A DNA stretch of 64,000 nt, taken from NCBI GenBank assembly GCA_965277775.1, contig OZ255843.1, positions 868,001 to 932,000 of the forward strand, read 5' to 3'. Source of the stretch: G965195345 sp965277775. GTDB taxonomy: Bacteria; Pseudomonadota; Gammaproteobacteria; CAKMZV01. Below, in pieces: positions 19,107-28,813 of this stretch (its first letter is position 1; each line of letters begins with the position of its first letter). Under the pieces are notes generated by a model. That model made no database searches and was not told where the DNA came from. It was given only the letters and a program-made list of their open reading frames with translations. The position numbers and the translations under genes were made by a program.

Positions 19107-19793
19107 TCAATCTTGAAAAAAGGCGCAATACTCTTTGGCTGCAAGTTCCGCATCATTGGCTAGCTTACGTATGACCCCATGGGGTTTGGTATCATCATTG
19201 AATAAACTATAATCAGTACCCGATTCTGTGCCCGCATCATAACCGATAAGTTCACAGCTTATGCGTTCTTTCCAAGTTCCATCGGCATTTTTCAAAGATA
19301 AACCATGCACACCGACAAACCAATCTGGACTCGGTGCAATCATAGTCAATAAGGTGAGCTCAGAAAAATCTTCGTTTGCTGACACCTTCATACTGTAAAT
19401 TTCATCGTAATCAAAGGCATCTCCCCTATAGGCTTTGAACGCTTGACTTTTGGCGATGACTTCATTCGCCTCTTTCATAAATTTTAAGGTGCCCCCTTCT
19501 TCGGCGATCAGTTCGGTGCTTTTGGATGCAGGCTGATTGGGTGCCCAAAAACTTTTTTGAGCATTGTGTATGGCAATGGCCGGGGCGCTGAAATGGGCAC
19601 TGGATGGAAATTCGTCCCTTTTGGAATGACTATTTGACGTCCACAAACTGGTTAAGGTCATAAGGTCTTCAACGGGTGGTTGGGCTGATTTGGGTTTAAC
19701 CAAGTTATAACCGCATGAACTCAGGAAAATTAAACTCAAGCTGACACTGCAATCAAGAAACAGGTTTTCGATTCGGATGAATGATACTGACAT
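19107..19793 (-). CDS. Spondin-domain lipoprotein
   Basis: 228 aa. A signal sequence ends in the lipobox LSSC (Cys 27), predicting a lipid-anchored envelope protein. The body matches the spondin N domain: FPSSAHFSAPAIAIHNA, FWAPNQPAS, and the very characteristic IAPSPDWFVGVHGLSL near residue 150, followed by YDAGTESGTDY. Bacterial spondin proteins have no assigned function; in animals the fold binds matrix. It diverges from the transglycosylase gene across 236 bp that contain a run of eight G. Confidence 0.8.
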   Translation of the reverse strand: MSVSFIRIENLFLDCSVSLSLIFLSSCGYNLVKPKSAQPPVEDLMTLTSLWTSNSHSKRDEFPSSAHFSAPAIAIHNAQKSFWAPNQPASKSTELIAEEGGTLKFMKEANEVIAKSQAFKAYRGDAFDYDEIYSMKVSANEDFSELTLLTMIAPSPDWFVGVHGLSLKNADGTWKERISCELIGYDAGTESGTDYSLFNDDTKPHGVIRKLANDAELAAKEYCAFFQD

Positions 19794-20029
19794 ACCAAAG
19801 TGGTAATGAATTTAATGAGTGGGTTTTAAGTGAGCATAAATACGCATTTATGAGCGTTTTTGTCTCAGTCATTGGGGGGGGTTATAGCAGATTGTCACCA
19901 AAGCACATTGAGCCATAGAATGGGTGAAAACGTCCAATTAATTCTGACTTAAATAGGCTTTCAGCCATTCAAAATCGATGATTGCTATGCAATGACAAAA
20001 ATTATAAAAAATGTTAAAATATAGGTATT
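19794..20029. other. Divergent intergenic region with an inverted repeat and a poly-G tract
   Basis: Contains CATAAAT-ACGC-ATTTATG near 19837-19854, followed by AGCGTTTTT, and a G8 run at 19874-19881. Both lie between two lipoprotein genes transcribed apart. The transglycosylase start has AGG five bases upstream of its ATG. Confidence 0.5.
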
Positions 20030-20779
20030 ATGTCTTTGTATTTGTTGAAAATAAATTTTAGATCAGTATTGCTTTTAGCAATATCTCTCATGCTGTCTGG
20101 CTGCATTGATAACTACTTGCGTAGCAATGGCAAACGGGTGTTGATGATAAAATACAAAAAATCCAATACGACGAAAATCAAAAGAGCGATAAAAACCGAA
20201 AGCACCCCCATCAAAAATGCAAAAAATGAATCCTATAAGCAATTACCTGCTGAAAATATTTGTCACATTTTGAAGAAATATCCCTCTTGGTACAAACACG
20301 CAAAGAAAGCCGAAAAAAGATGGGGGTTGCCCGCACATGTGCAGTTTGCCATCATTCGATATGAATCACATTTTGATGGCAATGCTCGACCATTGAAAAA
20401 AGTAAAAAAAGGGTTTAAATATGCCATGGAGCCTGCCTCAAGTGCCTATGGTTATGCACAAGCCAAGGCCATAACTTGGCGTGAGTACGCTCAATTGACC
20501 AAAAAGAATAAAGCACGAAGAGATCGATTTGCCGACGCGGTTGATTTTATTGGATGGTATAACCATCGGAGCCACAGCATGCTGGGGCTCAAGAAAAATG
20601 ATGCTTTCAGGCTGTATCTGGCCTATCATGAGGGTCAAGGTGGCTACAAAAATCGCTCATATCGCAAGAAACCTTGGTTGATTAAAGTGGCCAAAAAAGT
20701 TCAGGCCAGTAGCAAGATCTACAAAAGACAAATCGTTCATTGTAAAAAAAATATAAACCGACAACTGGCACTCAATTAG
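20030..20779 (+). CDS. Lytic transglycosylase-like lipoprotein (SLT domain)
   Basis: 249 aa. The lipobox LSGC (Cys 25) predicts a lipoprotein. The linker is very Lys-rich. The SLT core begins WGLPAHVQFAIIRYESHFDG, with the catalytic glutamate in RYESHF. It continues with SSAYGYAQAKAITWREY and YLAYHEGQGGY. Expected to cleave peptidoglycan in the periplasm. It is unlike the smaller transglycosylase of the conjugative element at 49771 and has no operon partner. Confidence 0.85.
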   Translation: MSLYLLKINFRSVLLLAISLMLSGCIDNYLRSNGKRVLMIKYKKSNTTKIKRAIKTESTPIKNAKNESYKQLPAENICHILKKYPSWYKHAKKAEKRWGLPAHVQFAIIRYESHFDGNARPLKKVKKGFKYAMEPASSAYGYAQAKAITWREYAQLTKKNKARRDRFADAVDFIGWYNHRSHSMLGLKKNDAFRLYLAYHEGQGGYKNRSYRKKPWLIKVAKKVQASSKIYKRQIVHCKKNINRQLALN

Positions 20780-20968
20780 TCGGGCGTTTTAATTGAATCG
20801 GTTGGATTTTTTATCACGCCAAATTCTGACCATTGCCGCTTTCAGGGTGTTGATTCTGATGGAAAACAGTTATAATAGCACTCCCAAATTAACCCCATAG
20901 ACATTGGAATAAACATCGTTGCTTTATTGAGCAAAAGTTATCATATCGTCAATACATCATTAAATACC

Positions 20969-21955
20969 ATGCAAACAGATTCTCATCTTCACCAACGTTT
21001 AGACAATCTTAAGCGCCACATTCGAAACAGCATTGTTGGGCAAGACCAATTAGTTGAAAGACTTTTTATTACCCTGCTGTGCGGAGGACATTTACTGGTA
21101 GAGGGTGCACCCGGTTTGGCAAAAACAAAAGCCATTCAAACTTTGGCACAAGGCTTAATGGCCACTTTTCAACGCATTCAATTTACCCCAGACCTACTAC
21201 CAGGCGACATTACCGGAACAGAAATATACCGCCAACAAACGGCAGAATTTGTTTTTCAAAATGGACCGATTTTTAATAACATCATATTAGCGGATGAGAT
21301 CAATCGTGCGCCAGCAAAAGTACAATCTGCATTATTGGAAGCCATGGCGGAAAAACAAGTCAGTATTGGTCAAACAACCTACCCCATGCACCCATTATTT
21401 ATGGTCATGGCAACTCAAAACCCCATTGAGCAGGAAGGCACTTACCCCTTACCAGAAGCGCAATTGGATCGTTTTATGTTGCACGTTAATGTTGCCTTTC
21501 CATCGGTTGAAGAGGAACGAAGCATTCTTGAACTCGTCGAAGAAGAACAAATCCGTTCTGCCAACAAAGAGCCCGAAAAACAGATCGAAAATCCATTAAC
21601 CATTGATGAAATTTTTGCCATACGATCGGAAATACTCGCCATGCCACTCGCTGATTCGGTCCGTCAGTACATCGTTCAAATCATCAACGCCTCTCGTCAT
21701 GGTGCACTTTATTCTGAAGATTTGGCTAAATGGATTGAACACGGCGCAAGCCCTCGCGCAACCATTGCTATTGCACAAGCGGCCAAAGCCTATGCGTGGT
21801 TAAACAACAAAGAAGTGATTACTCCGTTGGAAGTTCAAAATGTGGCCGAGGATGCCTTGAGACATCGAATCATTCTATCCATTGAAGCCGAAGCCAACGG
21901 CATCACCACAAGCGCCGTTGTTCAAAGACTGTTGGATTTGGTTCCTGCGATTTAA
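20969..21955 (+). CDS. moxR: MoxR-family AAA+ ATPase
   Basis: 328 aa from the ATG at 20969; a TTG at 20927 would add 14 residues. Walker A EGAPGLAKTKA, Walker B ILADEINRAPAKVQSALLEAM, sensor 1 ATQNPIEQEGTYPLPEAQLDRF. MoxR ATPases act as chaperones for VWA-domain proteins. The next five genes (DUF58, DUF4381, two VWA proteins, BatD) are the usual partners, in one transcription unit starting here. Confidence 0.94.
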   Translation: MQTDSHLHQRLDNLKRHIRNSIVGQDQLVERLFITLLCGGHLLVEGAPGLAKTKAIQTLAQGLMATFQRIQFTPDLLPGDITGTEIYRQQTAEFVFQNGPIFNNIILADEINRAPAKVQSALLEAMAEKQVSIGQTTYPMHPLFMVMATQNPIEQEGTYPLPEAQLDRFMLHVNVAFPSVEEERSILELVEEEQIRSANKEPEKQIENPLTIDEIFAIRSEILAMPLADSVRQYIVQIINASRHGALYSEDLAKWIEHGASPRATIAIAQAAKAYAWLNNKEVITPLEVQNVAEDALRHRIILSIEAEANGITTSAVVQRLLDLVPAI

Positions 21956-22864
21956 ATGCGACACGAGAAATTAGGCGTCCAATCTGAGACGGTTGAATTA
22001 TTACGATGGCAACATTCAGCCAAATCTTGGAAGCTCAAACATAACATCAGTCGAAGTTTAAGGCTCGGTCAATCCCGATCGCATCAAAAAGGTCGTGGCA
22101 TCGAATTTTATAATGCGCGCCTCTATCAACCGGGTGACGATGCAAAAGCCATCGACTGGCGCATAACCGCGCGCAAAAATAAAGCACACACTCGAGAATT
22201 TCAAGAAGATAAAGAACACAAGTTATTTATGATTCTTGATATGAGTCAAAGCATGCGCTTTGGTTCTACTTCCACACTTAAAAGCGTTAAAGCCTCAGAA
22301 GTGGCTGCCTTCATTGGCTGGGTTGCTTTGGAAAATCAGGAACGCGTGGGCGGTGCCATACTTGGTAACCCATGGACTTTACAAAAACCTTCGAGCAGAC
22401 AAGCCCGATTCAGCCTATGGTTAGGCCAACTCAGTTTGGCTACCATCAATGTTGCCGATAACCTTGCATTGCCAAACCATCAATGGGTGAACGGCATTGA
22501 AGAAAGCACCCGCTTGCTCAAAGACTCTTCTTCGGTTTTTCTCATAGGCGATCTATCAAATTTATCTGATTTAGACAAGGATCGGTTGCGATTTTTCAGC
22601 AAAAAACATCTGATCACAATGATCCATATTTATGATCATTTAGAACAGCAATTACCTTCTGGCTCATTAGCGAGCTTTACCGACGGTTCTCACGTCCTGC
22701 ATACCAACCTCAATCGTATTCGCAATCATTACAATGATCAGTACCAGAACATCATTGAATCTTTGCACGAATTTTGTGGCAACTATGGCATTGGCTTTAT
22801 GTCTATTTCAACCGAAGACGATGTCATTTACCGCCTACAAAAACACGGTCTGATTACCAAATAA
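21956..22864 (+). CDS. DUF58 / VWA-like protein
   Basis: 302 aa. The DUF58 signature RLYQPGDDAKAIDWRITAR is followed by a von Willebrand A fold with the metal-ion site DMSQSMRFGS (DxSxS form). No membrane helix, so cytoplasmic. The ATG comes directly after the moxR stop. The family works with MoxR and the membrane VWA proteins in envelope stress or complex assembly, but its molecular action is not settled. Confidence 0.92.
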   Translation: MRHEKLGVQSETVELLRWQHSAKSWKLKHNISRSLRLGQSRSHQKGRGIEFYNARLYQPGDDAKAIDWRITARKNKAHTREFQEDKEHKLFMILDMSQSMRFGSTSTLKSVKASEVAAFIGWVALENQERVGGAILGNPWTLQKPSSRQARFSLWLGQLSLATINVADNLALPNHQWVNGIEESTRLLKDSSSVFLIGDLSNLSDLDKDRLRFFSKKHLITMIHIYDHLEQQLPSGSLASFTDGSHVLHTNLNRIRNHYNDQYQNIIESLHEFCGNYGIGFMSISTEDDVIYRLQKHGLITK

Positions 22865-22872
22865 TCGCAAAA

Positions 22873-23343
22873 ATGGCAACACAGAACACAACACCTAGTG
22901 CATCCGACCAATTACTGAGTGAGCTGCGCGACATTCATATACCCGACGCGCCCGATTGGCTGCCATTAGCCTATGGATGGTGGATGGTTATTGGCTTGGC
23001 TGTCGTATTACTGATTGTGATGATTGGGGTTTATTATTGGCACAAAAGTCGCATCATTGAATGGCCTTGGCATGAATGGGGAAGCTCTGAACCTGAAAAT
23101 TTAGGAGAGTTGGCCAATTACTGGTTGAAGCAAGCGGCGTTGCTGCGCTTTAGTCGCCAAGACATTGCGCGTTTACACGGTGCCACATGGATAGAATTTT
23201 TACAAAAAAACCAAATTGATTGCCTGCCCGAAATTGCTGATTGGTTAAGCACGGGTTATTTGAAAAATGCGCCGGCACCTGATGGCATATTGGATTGGCT
23301 CAAGCAAACATTGCCAAAACTGGCCAAAAGAAACATCATCTGA
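22873..23343 (+). CDS. DUF4381 membrane protein
   Basis: 156 aa from the ATG at 22873, eight bases after the DUF58 stop; the frame is open further upstream but overlaps DUF58 heavily. One transmembrane helix (residues 37-57, WWMVIGLAVVLLIVMIGVYYW), preceded by LLSELRDIHIPDAPDWLPLAYG, the hallmark of DUF4381. The cytoplasmic tail contains WLKQAALLRFSRQDIARLHG. A constant member of MoxR/Bat operons. Confidence 0.9.
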   Translation: MATQNTTPSASDQLLSELRDIHIPDAPDWLPLAYGWWMVIGLAVVLLIVMIGVYYWHKSRIIEWPWHEWGSSEPENLGELANYWLKQAALLRFSRQDIARLHGATWIEFLQKNQIDCLPEIADWLSTGYLKNAPAPDGILDWLKQTLPKLAKRNII

Positions 23344-23383
23344 ATGCAATGTTTGGCGTGTATCTAAATGAGAAAAAACCATC

Positions 23384-24412
23384 ATGAATTTCATTAATTT
23401 GATCCTCAGTGAATGGCAAAATATACAATTTGCTTGGCCTTGGGTCGTCTGGCTCGCGCCACTGCCACTGGTTTTGCTGTTACTGCCTCGCGCAGCAGGC
23501 GAACAGCACGGCGCACTCACCATACCCTTTTGGCATCGCATTTATCAATTACAAAAACAATCTGGATTGGCCAGCATTCAAGGGATCAATATTTGGCGAT
23601 TATTGTGGCTCTCAATATTATGGGGACTGCTGCTTTTAGCCTGTGCTCGCCCTATACACATTGGAGAACCTCTGGCATTACCGCGTGAAGGTCGAAACCT
23701 CATGGTGGCTGTCGATATTTCAGGATCTATGCGCCATCAAGATATGGTCTTTCAAGGTCGTCGGGTTGACCGACTCAGCGCAGTAAAAGGCGTGCTTAAA
23801 GACTTTTTAAAACGGCGCGAAGGCGATAGAGTGGGATTGATTTTATTTGGCTCACAAGCGTTCATTCAAACGCCATTAACATTTGATATTAAAACCGTAC
23901 AGCAATTTTTAGATGAAACCGTGATTGGTTGGGCTGGTGAAAAAACTGCGATTGGCGATGCCATTGGCTTAACCATTAAGCATCTAGAAAAAAGTGAAGG
24001 CGAACAAATTTTGGTGCTACTGTCCGATGGTGAAAGCAATGCGGGCAATGTGAATCCTAATAAAGCGGCGAGCTTTGCCGCAGAAAAAGGCCTCAAAATA
24101 TATACAATTGCTTTTGGCCGCGATCCATTTGGCAATCCCTATCGATCGCAAACCTTAAATCACATTGCTCAGTTGACTGGGGGACAGGCTTTTACTGCCG
24201 ATAGAACGGAACAATTAGAACAAATTTATAAAACCATTGAATCTTTAGAACCCATCGATGGTGAACAGGCTTTTTATAGACCCAAAACTGAAAAATATTT
24301 TGAAGTTTTAAAATTTGCGCTACTGTGGTTTATTATGGGATTGATTTTAAATCGAACGCTCATATATTTTTCCGACAGCCGCTTACAAAAAACCATCAAA
24401 CAACATGACTAG
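23384..24412 (+). CDS. batA: BatA-like membrane VWA protein
   Basis: 342 aa. Short membrane helices near the N terminus (residues 15-33 and 62-82), a VWA domain with MIDAS residues in AVDISGSMRHQD, TPLTFD and LLSDGESNAGN, and a C-terminal helix (FALLWFIMGLILNRTLIYF). Predicted to face the periplasm from the inner membrane. Aerotolerance (Bat) proteins were named in Bacteroides; the role in gammaproteobacteria is unclear. Confidence 0.9.
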   Translation: MNFINLILSEWQNIQFAWPWVVWLAPLPLVLLLLPRAAGEQHGALTIPFWHRIYQLQKQSGLASIQGINIWRLLWLSILWGLLLLACARPIHIGEPLALPREGRNLMVAVDISGSMRHQDMVFQGRRVDRLSAVKGVLKDFLKRREGDRVGLILFGSQAFIQTPLTFDIKTVQQFLDETVIGWAGEKTAIGDAIGLTIKHLEKSEGEQILVLLSDGESNAGNVNPNKAASFAAEKGLKIYTIAFGRDPFGNPYRSQTLNHIAQLTGGQAFTADRTEQLEQIYKTIESLEPIDGEQAFYRPKTEKYFEVLKFALLWFIMGLILNRTLIYFSDSRLQKTIKQHD

Positions 24413-24427
24413 AGGCCGTCGCACAAA

Positions 24428-26149
24428 GTGAATGATTTGATATTTGATGCCTTCATCCTGCTTAGACCTCATTGGTTGTGGCTCATTCCTGGGGCTTATG
24501 CCGTCTATTGGTTGACCAAAAAATTATTGCAACAAGACGTTTTTTGGAATCAACAGCTATCGCCCCAGATTGCCAAGATATTGCTTGTCCAAAAAGGCAA
24601 AGCCAAACATTGGCCAGCTGGAATATTGGCATTGTTCTGGGTTTTAAGTTGCATTGCCCTCGCCGGCCCAAGTTGGAACAAAATAGAATTACCTGTCGCA
24701 AAAAGCAAAGAAGCCTTGTTTTTTATAGTTGACATGTCATTGTCTATGTTGGCTCAAGATGTCAAACCCTCGCGCAAGGATTTGGCTCGTTTTAGCATCA
24801 TTGATGTGTTAAGACAAATCAACGACGGACAAGCCGCCTTACTGGTTTATGCCGGTTCTGGACACGTGGTAACACCTCTGACAGATGATAGTAACACCAT
24901 AATCAATCAGTTAAACGCCCTAAGTCCAACGATTATGCCCAAATTGGGGTCAAACTCAACCACCGCTTTTGAAAAAATTGAAACAATGCTGAAATCCAGC
25001 AATACCAAAGGAAAAATATTGTGGATAACCGATGAAGCGAGTCAAGAAGACATTGTCAAAGCCCAAACCATTGCAAAACAGCATGACTTGAGCTTGATCC
25101 TCTTGCCAATTGGCACCTCTGAGGGCGCCCCTGTCCCAGTGCCCAGCGGCTTTTTAACCGATGGAAGTGGCAAAACAATCATTGCCAAAGTCCCTTTTGA
25201 GCACATGAAAAATATTGCAATCAATGAAGGCGTTGACTACATTCCTATCAGTCAGTTAAGCAGTGCATTGATTGAACAGCTGGTCACCAACACTGGGGTG
25301 TTTGCCCAACCAACCGAAGAGGACAGCCCAAAATCTGACATCTTAGTGGACAGCGGCTTTTGGATACTGCCCATGTTATTGGCATTGATTTTATTGTTCT
25401 TTAGACGCGGATGGATTCTACTGGTGGTTTTAATGGTTGTGCCACAACCCTCTTACGCCATTAATCTGACCGAGCTTTTTAATCGCCCTGATCAAATTGG
25501 GCATAAAGCCTTTGAATCAAATGACTTCCCTCGAGCAATCCGACATTTTAAAGACCCCAACTGGCAAGCTTCTACCTTATATAGGCTTAAAGAATACGAA
25601 ATCGCCGCCAACTTGTGGGCTTCTCAAGAACAATGGTATAACGCTGGCAATGCCTTTGCCTTAGCCAATGATTATAAAAAAGCCATTGCATCTTACCAAT
25701 ATGCTTTAAAAGAGAATCCCGATCACGCTGACGCTAAGTATAATCTCGAGTTATTATTGAAACAACAGCAAAGCGATCAAAGCCAGGACCAGGAAAAAGG
25801 GGAGCCTTCTGACGAAGATCAGCAAGAGGATAGCTCTGGAGGACAAGACCAAGAACAAGAAGACTCAGAGGACAATGGTGGGGCCAAAGATTCAGAAGAA
25901 GCGTCCGATGAAGAAAATGAGGAAAATCTGTCTGAAGAAGAAAAAGCTGAGCAAGAGGCTCTAGATGAAGAAGCCAAACAAAAAGCCCTTGAGGAAGCGA
26001 AAACCAGAGAAGCCCAGCAAGAATTACAACAATGGCTCAAAAAAATTCCAAATGATCCCTCCTTACTACTTAAACGAAAATTTGAACACCAATATAATGA
26101 ACTGCGTCAACAAAACGCCGTTGGCAGCGACGATGGTAAATCATGGTAA
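24428..26149 (+). CDS. batB: BatB-BatC type protein: membrane VWA domain fused to TPR
   Basis: 573 aa. Helices near residues 13-28 and 58-77, then a VWA domain with IVDMSLSMLAQD and TPLTDD, two further hydrophobic segments around residues 315-345, and TPR repeats (YNAGNAFALANDYKKAIASYQYALKENP). A strongly acidic Glu/Asp/Gln/Ser-rich tail of about 100 residues follows. The VWA-plus-TPR fusion is a known arrangement where BatB and BatC are one chain. Overlaps batD by seven bases. Confidence 0.9.
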   Translation: MNDLIFDAFILLRPHWLWLIPGAYAVYWLTKKLLQQDVFWNQQLSPQIAKILLVQKGKAKHWPAGILALFWVLSCIALAGPSWNKIELPVAKSKEALFFIVDMSLSMLAQDVKPSRKDLARFSIIDVLRQINDGQAALLVYAGSGHVVTPLTDDSNTIINQLNALSPTIMPKLGSNSTTAFEKIETMLKSSNTKGKILWITDEASQEDIVKAQTIAKQHDLSLILLPIGTSEGAPVPVPSGFLTDGSGKTIIAKVPFEHMKNIAINEGVDYIPISQLSSALIEQLVTNTGVFAQPTEEDSPKSDILVDSGFWILPMLLALILLFFRRGWILLVVLMVVPQPSYAINLTELFNRPDQIGHKAFESNDFPRAIRHFKDPNWQASTLYRLKEYEIAANLWASQEQWYNAGNAFALANDYKKAIASYQYALKENPDHADAKYNLELLLKQQQSDQSQDQEKGEPSDEDQQEDSSGGQDQEQEDSEDNGGAKDSEEASDEENEENLSEEEKAEQEALDEEAKQKALEEAKTREAQQELQQWLKKIPNDPSLLLKRKFEHQYNELRQQNAVGSDDGKSW

Positions 26150-27753
26150 AACTATTTAAATATCTGTTGATATTCGCCCTGTCCATAACAGTGGCACACG
26201 CAAAAATTGAAATTAAGCTCACGCCTTCTGTGATTTCACTGGGTGATTCCATTCAGTTAGAAATCATTTCTGATACAGAAGGCAACCCTAATCTTGAACC
26301 GCTCAAAAATGATTTTGACATTATCAACAGCGCATCATCGAGTCAATTTCAATTGATAAACGGCACGTTTACACGTAATTATCTGTGGCGATATACCCTG
26401 CAACCAAAAAAGGCCGGTCAATTAACCATCCCCTCTTTAACCGTCGGTAATCAAAAAACTCAAGCAACTCAAATTGCTGTGAACGTCAATCAAAACAACA
26501 ATCAGGATTTTATCTTATTGAGCGAAGTTGATAGACATCGTCAATACGTTGGCGGCGAAATCTTCTATTCACTCAAATTACTTTATAACGGTGAGATTGG
26601 TGGCAATATAAACCGACCCGATTTGAGCGGCTATAAATCCATCGCTTTGAGCCAAAACAAACGCTATAGAACCGTTCATAATAATAAACACTACCAAGTC
26701 ATTGAATGGCAACATATCATACAACCTGAACGAAGTGGCACCATTGAGTTGAGCCCAGCTATTTTTAATGGTCGAGTGCGGAGCAATAATCAGTTCCGTG
26801 GATTACAGTTAAAAAGCAATGCGATTGTCATTGAAGTTTTACCCCAACCATCCAACTGGCCCCAATCTGTCTCTTGGTTGCCTGCAAAAGGCGTAAAAAT
26901 GTGGGAATCATGGGAACCACGATCACCAAACTGGGAAGTCGGAGAGAGCATCACGCGCGAAATTCAAATTGAGGTGCTCGGAGTCTTACCCGAACAGTTA
27001 TATGACATTGACGTTCAGGCCCCCAATGGCATAAAAGTTTACCCGCAGACACCAAAAAGGGAAGGCGCCAATTTGGAAAAAGGGTTGCGCAGTCGATTGA
27101 TACAAAAATGGGTTTTCATTGCAGAAAAACCACAAGACTTTGATTTAAGTGCCGTATCACTGACCTGGTGGAACACCGAAACCGAAGAAATTGAAGTAAC
27201 GACGCTACCGCTTCGATCGGTTAGCGTGACCCCAAACAGCGGAGCAACCAATCCAGCTGATGTTGTTATTGGGCAAGTGTCCATTACTTCGAGCGATAGT
27301 TTAACCTTGGACAGCAGCCTCGACCAAGATAATGCGTTTGAAGCCCCCGCATGGTTGAGCTCAAAGCCCCTCATATGGAGCTTGTTTGGATTAGGTTGGC
27401 TGGGTTGGTTGGTTGCATTGGTGCTATGGCGCAGAGCACCCAAACAACCGAAAGAGGCCGTTGAAACAAAAGAAGATCCCTTACTGACTGCCTTCAATAA
27501 AGCTTGCACAGAACAAAATGTTGAACAAGCCTATCATTATGGATTGAGATGGTGGCAAGCCAATAAAGGACAGCTTAATCATGAACAAACCGATTTAATC
27601 GAGCACGCCTTACAGCAACTTTGTCAAGAACAGACCAATAAAATTGAGGCTCTCAATACGCTGAAAAGACACATTCAACATCATATTTTAAATCCCTCAG
27701 CGGCGGTTTCAAAAAACACGCCCCCAATGTTGTACCCTGTCAGCGCACATTGA
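26143..27753 (+). CDS. batD: BatD-family protein
   Basis: 536 aa. Signal peptide (KYLLIFALSITVAHA), a long beta-rich periplasmic region with oxygen-tolerance (BatD) features (ITPSV..GDSIQLEI-like start, YVGGEIFYSLKLLYNGEI), and one membrane helix at about residues 405-427 (LIWSLFGLGWLGWLVALVLW). A cytoplasmic helical tail follows. Last gene of the moxR operon; convergent with the glycosyltransferase genes. Confidence 0.88.
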   Translation: MVKLFKYLLIFALSITVAHAKIEIKLTPSVISLGDSIQLEIISDTEGNPNLEPLKNDFDIINSASSSQFQLINGTFTRNYLWRYTLQPKKAGQLTIPSLTVGNQKTQATQIAVNVNQNNNQDFILLSEVDRHRQYVGGEIFYSLKLLYNGEIGGNINRPDLSGYKSIALSQNKRYRTVHNNKHYQVIEWQHIIQPERSGTIELSPAIFNGRVRSNNQFRGLQLKSNAIVIEVLPQPSNWPQSVSWLPAKGVKMWESWEPRSPNWEVGESITREIQIEVLGVLPEQLYDIDVQAPNGIKVYPQTPKREGANLEKGLRSRLIQKWVFIAEKPQDFDLSAVSLTWWNTETEEIEVTTLPLRSVSVTPNSGATNPADVVIGQVSITSSDSLTLDSSLDQDNAFEAPAWLSSKPLIWSLFGLGWLGWLVALVLWRRAPKQPKEAVETKEDPLLTAFNKACTEQNVEQAYHYGLRWWQANKGQLNHEQTDLIEHALQQLCQEQTNKIEALNTLKRHIQHHILNPSAAVSKNTPPMLYPVSAH

Positions 27754-27804
27754 ATACTAAAAGCTGCTAACCTTTTTAGAATAGAGATTTTCAACGCCTC
27801 TGAC

Positions 27805-28800
27805 TCAAAGCTGACGCTCTAAGTGCTGGGTCAGCGGCTGTTGCAATGCCTTAAAACACCCCAAATGATTGGGATCATTCGACTGATATTGACAATCGTC
27901 TCGAAAGCACGGCGCACAATCAAACGACCCTTGCAAGTTAACCGTTTGTTCTCCCTGTCCACCCGTTAAAGTGGCATCCGTGCTGCCAAACAGAGCAATG
28001 GTTGGTACACCCATACTGTTGGCTATGTGCATGGTCGCCGTGTCAGGACTCAGCACCAAATCTGCTTGGGCAATCAAATCAAACCACGCATCCAAGGTGG
28101 TTTGACCGACCTGATTGTCAATGTTCAGCACTGAGACATCCTCTGCTAAAGACTGAATCAAAGCCTGACATAAGTCTTGGTCATCACCGACCAAAACAAC
28201 CGCCCATTGTTTTTGGATGTAATATTCAATAGCTGTTTTATAAATTTCAATGGGCGGGCTTTTCGCCCGACGAGTCGTGCCAAGGTGAACCAAAATCTGT
28301 GGCTTGGCATGTGGTTGATGTAACTGCTGTCGATGCTGTTGTAGCCGACTGCCCTGTTTTGATTTTTCAGGCGTATCCTGCAACCAACCTTGCGCCAACC
28401 CAAATCTAAAAAACAACTCAATCAAAGCAAAATGGGTGTCCGAATGATGGGTTTTTGCTTGGATGGCGATACTTTGGGTCAAGAGCCATTGACGACCTTC
28501 ATTTTGAACGCCAAATCTATAGGGAATGCGCGCGGCAAACGCACTGAGCACCGTACCCAATCCGCGATCTAAATGCAGGGTAGCATCAGGCTTATGCTGG
28601 CGCAAATTCTGAACTAAGGCTTTATTATTAGGTACCAAAGTCACTGGGCAGTCAAAACATTTGTTGGCGATCCACTCTGCAGAAGCGCTCTTAACAATGA
28701 TCTCTATTTGCAAAGAAGGGCAGTTGAGTAACCACTGAATGGGTGCCTCGCACATGAGCATATCACCAATGAACTTGTGGGTAATGAGGCTGATTTTCAT
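27805..28800 (-). CDS. Glycosyltransferase family 9 (heptosyltransferase-like)
   Basis: 331 aa from the ATG at 28800, 13 bases after the upstream gene's stop; a longer frame to 28842 would overlap it. ADP-heptose-type signature segments: ISLITHKFIGDMLMCEAPIQWL at the N terminus and LSPDTATMHIANSMGVPTIALFGSTDA in the C-terminal donor domain. Acts at the inner membrane on LPS core or a related glycan. The acceptor is not deducible. Confidence 0.85.
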   Translation of the reverse strand: MKISLITHKFIGDMLMCEAPIQWLLNCPSLQIEIIVKSASAEWIANKCFDCPVTLVPNNKALVQNLRQHKPDATLHLDRGLGTVLSAFAARIPYRFGVQNEGRQWLLTQSIAIQAKTHHSDTHFALIELFFRFGLAQGWLQDTPEKSKQGSRLQQHRQQLHQPHAKPQILVHLGTTRRAKSPPIEIYKTAIEYYIQKQWAVVLVGDDQDLCQALIQSLAEDVSVLNIDNQVGQTTLDAWFDLIAQADLVLSPDTATMHIANSMGVPTIALFGSTDATLTGGQGEQTVNLQGSFDCAPCFRDDCQYQSNDPNHLGCFKALQQPLTQHLERQL

Positions 28801-28813
28801 AAAAATGGTTTTT

